From Gonapodya prolifera JEL478 (taxonomy: Eukaryota; Monoblepharomycota; Monoblepharidomycetes; Monoblepharidales; Gonapodyaceae), in assembly GCA_001574975.1 (NCBI GenBank), contig KQ965791.1:72623-136622 (forward strand): a DNA stretch of 64,000 nucleotides, read 5' to 3'. The position numbers and the translations under genes were made by a program. The notes below the pieces were generated by a model. It saw only the letters and a program-made list of their open reading frames with translations, was not told the origin of the DNA and made no database searches. Shown here in pieces: positions 35,258 to 46,090 of this stretch. Each line of letters opens with the position of its first letter. Positions within the stretch are counted from its first letter, which is position 1.

Positions 35258-36521
35258 TCACTCCTCCTTCCCCTTCCCCTTCCCATTCTTACTCCCCACC
35301 CATCCAACCTTCCTTGCAAAAGCCCATCCCCAAATCTCCGCCACCACGATCGCGCCCACGACGTTGACCCAGAATGAGAAGCCTAGGGTTGTGGTGTATC
35401 GCGATACGCCGGTCGCTGGGTTGATGGCGTAGTTGGGGATGTGAAAAGAAGGGAAGATGGTGTTGGGTGGTGAGAATGGCCCACGAATGCAATTGGGCCG
35501 GCATGAAACTCACTATCCCTCAGCCACGGAATCCGATTTGCTAGAGCGAGGGTTAGAATGAAGGAGTACCGTATTGCCGGGATGGTGGTCAAGAAGATGG
35601 CCGTCTTGGTCACTGTCGCGTCGACATCGCGATTTATCACCGCATAATATCAGAATGTACCGAGATGGTCAGCAAGTAGAGAGTGCAAACGCCGTGGTAT
35701 AAATGAGAAAGCTCACGGTGGTATTGATGTACTTTCACGTTCGCACCACGCGTGGTCCCCGGTGGTGGCGAGACAAGGGCGAGGTAGCCCTTGAGAGCGT
35801 TGTAGGCTGGATACCCACCGATAAGCATTGCGAATGGTACCTGATCGTCAAGACAGCGAACAGTATGAGGGCACTGGAAGGCACCGTCCAGCACGGTGCC
35901 GGGGACGGACGACCCACCTTTTCCGCTTGAGGCAAGATCCGTGAGGCCATCACGAGCTGTACGCCCGTCACGATCACGGGAACGAGGCTACCGAGAAGGA
36001 TGCGACCTGTCCAGCGGTGTACGGCGGGGTATTTGGTGCGGAGAGTTTTGTTGAACTGAGATATCCGAGCGGGACGTGCGTGAGATGCAGAGCATGAGAC
36101 AGTGGATTTAAGAGAATTGAACGAGAGCAAAGGAGCGCCAACACGTACTTGGAAAGCGGAGAGTAGACCCCACGGAATCTGACTCGCGGCATGCACGAGA
36201 AAGACAAGCTTGACCTGCCCGTAACCGCCATACACCAATTCTGAGTACTGCAAGTTACGTCGGGAACATCATCACCATATCGCCAGTGCCAATTATCATG
36301 TCCGTGTCGCACAAACCATGCGCGCATCCTCTGCTCGCGTCCCTGCCACTTCTGCCAGTGCGGTGAATCCGTCGTGTATTTTCTGCATCGATTGGGCGTC
36401 GCCCCTTGCGAAGTCGCCCAGATCGTTCATGATGGAGGTTGGTGTGGTTGTGAGCTGGTAGGAGAGCCATGAGAGCGCGTTCAGCGATGTGGCGAGTGCA
36501 GAGGGGAGAACGGAAACCATT
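35258..36521 (-). CDS. DUF2306 multi-pass membrane protein
   Basis: ATG 36521 (MVSVLPSALATSLNALSWLSY); an upstream ATG would add a Cys-rich, poorly conserved extension and is less likely. Hydrophobic segments include LVFLVHAASQIPWGLLSAF, then the family signature of Arg-Thr-Lys-Tyr-Pro and HRWTGR (TKYPAVHRWTGRILLGSL), VPVIVTGVQLVMASRIL, a middle segment (YNALKGYLALV), IPAIRYSFILTLALANRI and the last helix SFWVNVVGAIVVAEIWGWAF. A basic Gly-Lys-rich tail ends at 35258. DUF2306 proteins are predicted four- to six-helix membrane proteins of unknown function, distantly like cytochrome-b561-type bundles; the His in H-R-x-x-G-R is the conserved one. Five or more short introns. Confidence 0.7.
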
Positions 36522-36770
36522 GATGCTGTTGGTAGGAGGGGACGCGAGCGATTGATGGGAAGCGAGAATCGTTCAATGCAAGCCGATTGTGGACACGTCT
36601 TCCTCTGACGCAAGTTGCGCAGACACGTGTCCGCGCATTCTCGGGGACACGTAACCGTGGACAATGACGTTCTGCCGAAGTCCCTTGGTTTTACACAAAC
36701 CGTTCATCCAGTTGACGGTTTTTCGCAACATGGGCAAAGCTTTGAGGAAACCCGATGTGATATACTATTA

Positions 36771-39700
36771 TTATTTTGCATCCCACCTACTCCTCCGCTT
36801 CTCACCATCCCCATTCGCAGACCCTCCACCACATCCACTGCCACCAGTCCATGATGTCGATGAGCCCTCGTTCGAGGACGCTTTCTGGAATCTTGACATA
36901 CCAGGCGGCTTCCCACCAGACGCCCCACCGATGGCACCTGCCCCTCCCGTCCATGACGTCGACGACCCTTCCACCGAGGACGCCTTGGCGAACATCATTC
37001 CTCCACCACCCCCCGCTCCCCCCGTGAGGGCTGCAGGCGGCGCTCCAGCTCCAGCCTTGTGGAAGCTCTGCCCGAACGTCTTGGAAAAGGTCATCCCGCC
37101 CACAGACACGCCGCCTCCCGTGGTCGCAACAGGTGTTCTATTAGACCCAGTCCCACCCCCTCCATGAATCCGCTCCCACGGTCTCTGCGGGTCGGCCACT
37201 CCTGCTCCACCATCACCCCCTCCTATCCCAATGCCCGACCTCCCACCGCCGACGCCACCTCCACGCCCTCCACCGCGGCCCCGTCCTCGGCCTCCGCGAG
37301 CTCGTCCTCGCGAGCCATCGCGGAAGGATCGGAACCTGGGATTCCGCATCGCGAGTGCCATGAGTTGGGGTGATACTTGCTGACCGGCTTGTTCGAGGTT
37401 GCGCACGAGGTCCGAGGCAAAGCGGTCCTCTAGAAGTATTTGCAGTTGAGTATAGGAGCAAGGAATGAGAAGATTTAGAATGTCACATCTGCGCTAACCT
37501 CAACACCAAAGGAGGTACAACTCACCCTTTTCCGTTAAAATCGTCCACGCCGTCCCCTTGACACCCGCCCTACCCGTTCTCCCCACTCGATGCACATGGG
37601 CCTCAATATCCCTCGCCGCGTCATAATTCACCACCGTCTTGACACCCGGCACGTCCAACCCCCTCGCCGCCACATCCGTCGCCACCAACAGCTTGACCGT
37701 TCCCTTCCTAAACACCGAAATAGCGCTATCCCGCTCNCGCTGGTCGTGGTCGCCATGGATCGACACGCACGAGAAGCTCGCCCTTGTCAGCGCANNNNNN
37801 NNNNNNNNNNNNNNNNNNNNNNNNNNNNNNNNNNNNNNNNNNNNNNNNNNNNNNNNNNNNNNNNNNNNNNNNNNNNNNNNNNNNNNNNNNNNNNNNNNNN
37901 NNNNNNNNNNNNNNNNNNNNNNNNNNNNNNNNNNNNNNNNNNNNNNNNNNNNNNNNNNNNNNNNNNNNNNNNNNNNNNNNNNNNNNNNNNNNNNNNNNNN
38001 NNNNNNNNNNNNNNNNNNNNNNNNNNNNNNNNNNNNNNNNNNNNNNNNNNNNNNNNNNNNNNNNNNNNNNNNNNNNNNNNNNNNNNNNNNNNNNNNNNNN
38101 NNNNNNNNNNNNNNNNNNNNNNNNNNNNNNNNNNNNNNNNNNNNNNNNNNNNNNGTCGCTTTCATGCGGAGGAGGTCGATCAGGCGACCTGGGGTGGCCA
38201 CGAGGATGGTGGGTGGGGTGGNCGAGCGGAGTTCTTTGAATTGGGAGTGCTTGTCGGCGCCGCCGGCGATGACGCTTCGTGTTGGCGAGTGGTGAGGAGA
38301 GGAGCAGTGATGGGTTGACATGACGCTCAATACGGCGACGATGTCAACTGTAAACCCACCTGACACCCATCTCCAACGCACTCGCGAACTTCTTCGCCTC
38401 CGTACCAACCTGCCCCGCCAGTTCCCTCGTCGGAACCAACACCAATCCAACCGGCCCCTCACCCTTCTCGACCCATCTCTGATCCGTCGCATGCACACAC
38501 ATCGGGAGGAGGTACGCCGCGGTCTTCCCGGACCCCGTCTTGGCTAGTCCGATGAGATCCCGGCCTTGCAGCGCCACGGGAGTCGCGCAGGCTTGGATGG
38601 GCGTGGGCGTGCTGTACCCGTGGCGCCGTACGGCGGAGAGGAGAGCCGAGGGGAGGTTGAGGTGGGCGAAGGCGGTGGCGGGGCGGGGTGGGGAGGGGCC
38701 CGTGATGGTGGCGTGGAGGGAGGATAGTGTGGCAGATACTTGGGCGGGTGTGAGGCGGGTGAGGTCGGGGTGCTTCAAGGAGGTGGAAGAGACTTGTGGC
38801 CACCATTCAAACTTGGGATTCGATTAGAAAATACTCACCTCCTCGTAGAAATCCTTGCCAATCTCTTCATACTCCATTTTCGAGTGGTCAATCTTCGGTA
38901 ACACAGAGTCCCAGTCGTCCTTCTTGCCCCTCTTCATTGGTGGACCTTTCATGAGCTCGTCGTCCGAATCCACCGCTCCACCCGCCCTTCTGGCCGCTTC
39001 ACGCTCGTCAATCAGTTTTGCTGTGGCGTACACTTCTTCGTCCGAATCCACGTCTTCTCGGCGGGTCGTTACATCACCTCTGAGGCGGATCAAGTTCAGG
39101 ATTAGATATTCGAAGATACAACAAGTGCTATATCAACTCACCCTCCCTTCCCTACTTCCACGCCCCGCTCTCTCATCCACTCAACATAATCCTCCAAATC
39201 ATCTTCCTGGTCCAACCGCTCTGGCTGGTCCGGCTTCGACTTTGCGCGAGTCTCCTCTTGCTGAATGTCCTTCTGCAACCCAGCCATAAACGAGTCCAGT
39301 TCGTCCTCGTCCTCGTCTTCAGGTCCAGTTGTGGCATTCGCGGGGTCGTATTCTTCCTCTGCAGGCTCCTTTGGCGGTGGTTGGACGTGTCCAATCGGTC
39401 GACTCGCGGGGACACTCCCTTTCTGCCCGCTGGCCGGCCCTGCCTTGACGAACGAGCTTGCCATCGACGCATTCTTGCTGAGCAAGTTTCGGACCCGCGA
39501 CGAGGCAAACCCTTCGTCGTCCAGGTCCCCAACCGCGTCGTCGTCGTCCTCGTCCTTGACCCAAGACGGTGTCTCACTTCCCTTCCCCACATCGTCGTCA
39601 TCATCGTTGAGTCGCGGTATTTTCCTCTTGGGCGCCTCCCTGGGCCGCTCGTCGTCGTCGTCGTCGAACCAGCTCTGCTGCCGCGTCTCCTCCCTCTCGC

Positions 39701-39794
39701 TGTCGCCTTTCCGCTTCACCCCCGCCGACGCCGTATTCGTTGCTCCGCTCAGTTTGAATCCGATGCTGAAGCCGCCCCGTGAACTCGGTTTCAT
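36771..39794 (-). CDS. DDX42: DEAD-box RNA helicase, DDX42 type, with N gap
   Basis: ATP-dependent RNA helicase related to human DDX42 (SF3b125), a nuclear pre-mRNA splicing factor. The N-terminus is acidic and basic by turns ([29 protein letters not shown]), with the DDX42-specific [18 protein letters not shown] just before the core. Core motifs: Q-motif YSTPTPIQ, motif I AKTGSGKT, Ia PTRELA, Ib [18 protein letters not shown] and [12 protein letters not shown]. Motifs II (DEAD) and III fall in the N gap 37795-38154, whose length, about 120 codons, fits the expected spacing. [21 protein letters not shown] and the C-terminal KRRSRWD match DDX42; between them lies an RGG-type arm ([13 protein letters not shown]) and repeated SSTSWTGG units. 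Two single-base ambiguities (37737, 38222) affect coding positions. Confidence 0.88.
37795..38154. other. assembly gap (360 N) in the helicase gene
   Basis: Hides the coding region for helicase motifs II and III. Flanking exons read in one frame if the gap is exactly as drawn. Confidence 0.99.
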
Positions 39795-42700
39795 TGTGTG
39801 GTGATGCTGTGGTCACGTTGTTCGCTTACTCTCAAAAACTCTTTGTTTGTTTTTGAAACACCTCGAGCGTAGATAGTAGCAAAAAGACTTTATCCTACGT
39901 GATACGTGATAGTCAAATTGCTAAGTTACTGGTACTAGAGAATCGACCTCACGGACCGTTGGAAGCAAGTTAGCATGCAGGGTGCGTGGGGGAGTTTGTT
40001 CGGCAGTTATCACCGGGCCCATGGCCTCCTTTATCGCGGCTTTCGAGTCGGCGTTCTTGGTCGGGCAATGGAGCTGCTGGAGTTGGGTCATGCGTGCGAG
40101 GGCGATCGTACAAGAGAACATTTCGGGGCGGGGAAAGTTCTCTGGGAGACACTCACTCATGGAGCTGGGGAACGCCATGACGAAAAGGGCAACCATCAGT
40201 AAGATGAGGGTATAGCCTGAACGCGAAGAAGTGTGGCATGAGAAAGGTGATCTGTCTGATCATAGAGTCGTAGAACAGATTCGTGAGAGCTGATGATAGT
40301 ATTGAAGCGTGGACAGATACGTTCGTTGTATGTACGGATGTCTCCCCTGTCTCTCCTTCTGGTATTTGTAAAGTAAGGCCTTTAAAACTTAGGTCCTTTT
40401 TTTTTTTGCCAAACTGGCTGCAGGTGGGGAACCTGGATCAACAATTCAAGGTCCGAACATCCCATTCACACGCGTTAGAGACAGGAGACAGCCACCGGAG
40501 CCCCAAGCGCGCCGGGTTACCTCAGGGTTTGTCCGTTTGATGGTACAGACGGTGCGCGAAGGCGAACTGGTGGGAGGCAGGTCCCATGATCAGGACACTA
40601 CCCCTGTTATTTTTGTGAGATCCAGAGCAAGTATTTTGAGATGAACTCTATTTTTTTGCCTTTTGCTTCCACCACTTCGAACATTGCCGCACCACCACCG
40701 GCAATGCGCACGGCTCCGCCGCGAACGTACCCCCACTCCGACGGTATTTTTTTTGGTCGACTTCGGACTCGAAGAACACGTTACAGAGAGAAGAATGGAT
40801 AACTTTTACGGGACTTTCTCCTGGTATGAAGTCCACAAAAGGATGCCTCCTCAGCGGGCCGTGTTTTGGGAGACGAGGGTGTAGAAATATCGAAACACTT
40901 GACAGAGGAAAGAACAGTAAAAGACCGAGTTAATGGCTGCAAATGAATGTCGTGGACTGCGCCTCCGTGCTTCTACCCTGATCCTCTGTACGTTACATAA
41001 CTGCCAGTAAACTGTCAGGCTCGATTCCGTGCCCGCCGTTGGTATCAACGCTACTCGTGGATTGCTCACATCGTAGAATGTCAGAATTAGTAGGATGAAA
41101 AGAGGAAGCCTAACGCAAATTTGAAGTTTGAATTGTGAGGAGCAACTCAAATGTTCACTTGGACTAGCCTGAACCCAGACAGGGGTTGCAACGACGTGGA
41201 ACCACAAATATCCCATGACGCAACAATGTTGAACGTTAATGCGACATCTGGATATATCCGAGGGCGAAAGCAATATGATAGGAGTGGAATATGTGGGGTA
41301 TCGTTTTCAATAAGTCATCTGAGCGCTGCCAGAAACATTCTCAATAGATCAGTCCTCAGCTGGGACGATGGTTCTAATCACGACAATTGACGGTAGTCCC
41401 CAAAATACCACATGTTTCCTCATAAGGCTCTGCAAGTTCTGCGTCAAAAAAGTTTGGCTCATGTTCAAGCTCAAACAGACGTTATGTACCCGGCAACAAT
41501 CAAGGTGACCTGTGGCTCTTGCATAAAATCTTGAAGGCTTATTGAGCAACAACTGACACGGTCGAAAATTCCCACGGTCGCTATCTCTCTAGATCAGTCA
41601 GGCTCAGTGATAAATATAAACAGCAACGCTTGTGCCAAAAGTTTTAAGCGCCTTTACTAGCGAATTCAAGCAGATTAATTTGAGCAACGACACGTGTTAC
41701 AGAACTGTGCCTGCTCAAAGATGCGGCGCTGCACTTGTGGTTAGGTCATGCGCGAGGTTAAGTCCCTGAGGCAAATAGCTCTGCAGGTCTGTTGTTCTGG
41801 TCACCAAGTTAAAGACTGAGCCAGTTTATCCCACAGAACAAAAATTCAAGTGGTCTGGTGTGCTCAGGAACAGCTCCAATGCAATAAAAGTGGGAGGTGG
41901 GAAGTCATTACGTGAATCACGGCACATCATGACTCAAAGAAGTGTTCAAGCTTCGCTTCACGATTCAAAAGGTAGGTGAAAGGTGCATTCTGAGCTCCAA
42001 GGTCTGGGAAAATTTGGTGACGTCACGCAACCTGCACACGGACAAAGTAGCGACGGCGGCTACCACAAACGTTACGACGGCTGGAAGCACAACCTCCCAA
42101 ATATCGGGAGAATGGGGAAGCATAATTTAATTGGTCCCTGGCTTCAAGACGAGCAAAAGTTGAATTCACTCCGCAAAAATATCAATCATTACACTTCATC
42201 CACGAAGACTCTCCTCGGCAATCTTCAACAAACTCCCTCCCGTTACTGTCCAATGTCCACTTTTCTAACTCCACCACTGGAGATTGCGGGAAGAGCACAA
42301 AAAGGGAGCAAAAGTGGGCTCAAGACTGCGAACATATTTCGGACCACCAAAAGCAATGCCATTCTCGCTCCCCATACTCTTAGCTCTCAGTGCTTCAGAT
42401 GATTAATGACATCATCCGGAAACCGAGGCTCAAAACTGTGTAGTACAGTGGAGGACTCTGCAAGAACCGCCACCTGAGCTCTGCTACTGCTCCCTTTCAA
42501 ATTTAGCTCGGACAACTGAGCGGATCCAATGCAAGTGATGACATCACAACCGTAAGCGATTTCCGGAGCTCTCCGCTGAGGAGTGAAGCACTAGTAGTGC
42601 ACAAAGTACGATATAAGCAAAGAACCTTTTGCTTGGTGTTTTGTGCCCGTTTGCAGTTTGCACACGTTGCATCAAAAGGATAGACGCTACGATTGCAGAT

Positions 42701-43462
42701 TGCACGCCACACGAGCACAAAGCGACAAGCCCCATGACTTAAGCAGTGATGACCTTAGCGGTACACATTTTGTGCATCACATGAAGGCGCTCAAAAGATC
42801 TGGGGTAATCGACTTTACAGCAAAAATCAATTCTATTTGTTGAATGAGGATGGTCATAAGGTCACGATACGCTTCGAGGAAAAAGATGAAAGCCAGCTTA
42901 TGTCGCGGAGTCGAAATTCTAGAATTTGAGTCACGCTCAGAGAAATGGTGGAAGGGTTCCTTATCACAGTTTCGGAGGTCGGACAATGGGATGAGATGAC
43001 ATGGAACATTGAAGCACGAGCAGATCATCACTAAGACTGTCACTGAACCGTTTATTTTCCATGAGGTGGCAGCGTTCCGAAGTTCATAATGCGTCGTTGC
43101 ATTTGAACATTAGTTAGGCAGCCACCAGACAGATTGCGCGGAAGCCGAACCACAACGAAAGCTGCGCAAGACCCAAAGGGAAAGTTCCAAACACCTTCCG
43201 TTTTTGTTTAATGTTGACGTCTGACAAAATCCACCGACGAAGGGGGAGATTTTCCTCCGCAAAGAGGGTTCAGAACTCAGTGCAGACGTATTTCATAACT
43301 CCAAAAGCAGTGCGCAACCAACTAATGAGTCTTCGCCCTCTTTCTGCAGATACCTAACGAATTCGTCTTTCGAAAAGGAAGGCTCAAAAACGTATAGGTG
43401 GGGCGGTCAAGAACTAGAGCAAGCGATGACTAAGCTAACTCCCTTTCCCTTCCTCGCTATGC
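39795..43462. other. gene-poor region with diverged repeats
   Basis: No confident gene. A minus-strand frame around 40216-39921 (GYTLILLMVALFVMAFPSS, one hydrophobic helix) could be an exon of a small membrane protein, preceded by a usable acceptor near 40216, but no start exon was found. Segments 42140-42440 and 42520-42800 have diverged copies further right (near 43200-43400 and 45505-45880). No tRNA is seen. Confidence 0.45.
42520..42800 (+). repeat. dispersed repeat, copy 1
   Basis: Shares ordered landmarks with 45505-45880: AAGTGATGACATCACA/AAGCGATGACGCAATCACAG, then CACGCCACACGAGC/CACACCACACGAGC with ACGACAAGC-like sequence, then CTTAGCGGTAC(A/G)CAT and TGAAGGCGC(T/C)(C/T)AAAA. Same orientation. 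Not coding in any recognised frame. Confidence 0.5.
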
Positions 43463-44182
43463 TCAGTGCACTCCCCGCTGGAGATGACGTCTTCCCAGCC
43501 ACACCGAGTTGGCATGCAGGAGTTTGAAACGTTGCGAACACCTCAGACGCCTGGAAGAGAGGACGGTGTAGGGTAAAAATTGGTGAAAGACGGCGCGAAT
43601 GCGTGCTGCACGGCGGAATGAAGTGCGAGAAGGGATGCGTGGTCTGGAAACGTACATCCTGTCAGATCCAGCATTTGTAGCGTGGTCCTCGAGTCTCTGT
43701 TCGCTGTTGAAATATGGGATTGTCGTGGATTCTCCTGACGCCGGCGGGATCCACGAAATGCCAACGGATTCAAACAGCACCATGGCGAGTCGTTGAACTC
43801 TGATAAAGGTGCAGTTCCGGAACGTGGCCGAGAGGATGTTGGGCCAGAGGACACACTGCACGGTGAATGTGGAAATCTGACTCGAGTCTTTGACCAACAC
43901 CGTCTGAATGCCGGAAACGAAGTGTTTTCGGGCTGCCGCGAAGGGTTCCCCCTGTTGGTGGGTGACAAGCCTGGCAGCCTTGTTGAGGGCTTTGGTGAAG
44001 GCAGCTTCCGTCATGTTTGGGCTGTCACGGAAGACGAGTTGCGTCCACAGTTGCTGCGATGCTGCGATTGCGTCGCGGAGAGTGCTGCCGGTGCAAGCCA
44101 TGCGCAGGATGTCTGGAGTTGGAAGAAGCGAGATGATGCGAAGTTGGAGTTCGACGGGGAAGAAGTCAAAGCGAGTGGACAT
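43463..44182 (-). pseudogene. F-box / LRR gene, frameshifted and short
   Basis: ATG 44182 opens an F-box directly at the N-terminus: FDFFPVELQLRIISLLPTP then DILRMACTGSTLRDAI and SQQLWTQLVF. The following helix and first LRR-like segments read on (VQCVLWPNILSATFRNCTF). Near 43695 the recognisable repeat moves to the neighbouring frame, TTLQMLDLTGCTFPDHASLL, which runs to 43543, while the first frame continues as non-homologous sequence to 43463. A single small indel explains both. The protein would be far shorter than typical fungal F-box/LRR proteins even if joined, so it is probably a decayed copy. Confidence 0.6.
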
Positions 44183-46090
44183 GCTCGATGGGGTGGAGGA
44201 TGCTGGAGTGGCCGCGGACTGGAGCGAAAGGTGTTGCCGAAGTTTGCAACAAGTTGAACAGGTTTATCCGAAAACCGCAATATGGCTTCTTCGTTCTGTG
44301 CGACGAAAGTCTGTTTGCATGTCAATTTACCGTTTTCAGAAGCGTGGTACTGCGAGTACTGCTAATACGAATCAATTTCATTGAAGTTACAAGTGGTTGG
44401 TCATACCACTGCAGCGTAGGGCATTACGTCATACCCTGATGTCTGTTTGGTTCTCTGTGACGCTCAGCGCACGTAGGATTACCCAAAGCAAAAATTAGAA
44501 ATCATCTCAATCCTCGAAGCGACGTTCACCAGTCGTCCCTAGACCAAACGAATTGATTTTCCTTCCGTGTACATACTGCACTTGAGCTTCCGCCGGATTC
44601 GAAAATAAAGTTTCGCTATCCAGACGGTTGTACTTCAACTTTTAGTTTTATGTAGATCCCCTCAGCATGACTGAGCTCATTTATTGGGATTAAATGGATT
44701 AAGCTCCATCTCTGCGCTGGATAAAGATTAAATTTGTTTGCTAGTACGTATGATCTTTGTCCGCTAATTGACAATCGATCTACCATCCACACTGCAATAC
44801 TTCTAACGTCAATGTTGCAACTATTAGACACCAAACAAAAGAAGTTGAAACGCTAGGTCTAAGCTCGAATTCAGCTTATGGGCAAATGCGCAAGCAAAAC
44901 ATTTTGAAATTTGGCAATGCCGGGAGGCATTTTATTCTGTTGAAAGAGCCCATGGGAAGCTGTGACATGTAAACAAGGCAGTATGTTCTATGTATGTCCT
45001 GCAAACGTATACCTCTTCGATCAAAAATATTTTGCCTCGGGAAATGTGGACCACAATACTCGTGATTGAGGAACTAAGTCGACGGTGAGGCTAAAAATCA
45101 CAATTGGTGGCATATTATGCAGAAATCAGAGATTAACATTCAGGATGTCACAGTGATGAACCTTGATCAGGTACCGTAAGCATATGGTTCGCCGCGGATG
45201 ATGCCAAGGGCCACTAAAAGTCACGTGCAAATGGAGTCCGACATAAAAAAAGCAAGAAGGATCGAAGCTTCGATGTATTCTGAGCGAGTGAAAACTACAA
45301 TTTAATGGCAAATATTCAAGGCAATCAAAAGGAAGCGTTCAATGCGGCAAGGGTGGCTGTAATGACGAAGTCAACAGCCGCAACGAGTGGCCCGCTTTGA
45401 GTACACAAAATCTCAAAGCGCCGATGTGCTCTGTGCAAAACCCCTTTTATCCTAATGTCAGACACGCGTCAAAGATTCTTGATCTGCGCCGAAATTCCAA
45501 CCAAAGTGTGCAAGCGATGACGCAATCACAGCAGTGAATGATCATAGAGCTGAGTGACAAAGCGCCCAGCAGTGCGAGAAGTTTAAAAATAAAGAGTGTC
45601 TTCTTTGTTAGTCTGAATGTATTCTCCCACGTAGCATGGAAATCTACGCACAAGAGCGTCCCACTTCAGCTTGCACACCACACGAGCGCAACAACGACGA
45701 CAAGCTCCACTTTCGGCGGAGTACACTGTACAGTTGCATAAATAAAGATAACGGATGGAACACCGTGTGGGCTGCGGTATTACATGGGACTCGGTATCAT
45801 TGTTGGTTCCCAGCGAAGCAATGAGCGATCTTAGCGGTACGCATATCAGCCGCATCGCGTGAAGGCGCCTAAAAATCGATTTGCTCGTTTCGTCTACCTT
45901 GGACAAAACAATTGCAATCTAAACGTTCCATGCCAAATTGGTACACATGTACGCCACTATCACCTTAACTAATAGACATTGTAGTGTTCGCTAACACTCA
46001 CGACAGTCCGGTACTTCTTCCCATTCTCAAACCAATTTCCTTAACATCAGCTTTCCTTCGTCCTGCAAGCCATTATGTGCTCACCCCTTT
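44183..46090. other. gene-poor stretch between F-box relic and VAC8
   Basis: AT-rich. Only the second copy of the dispersed repeat (45505-45880) is recognised. Short ORFs without family features elsewhere. Confidence 0.45.
45505..45880 (+). repeat. dispersed repeat, copy 2
   Basis: Counterpart of 42520-42800, longer by about 100 bp because of extra sequence between the CACACGAGC and CTTAGCGGTAC landmarks (about 45720-45825). Strongly diverged, so an old duplication. Confidence 0.5.

Noticed and set aside
39265-39804. Plus-strand Ser-rich ORF of 179 codons opposite the helicase N-terminus
   Set aside because: Poly-Ser is the antisense reading of the Asp/Glu-rich helicase tail; no independent evidence.
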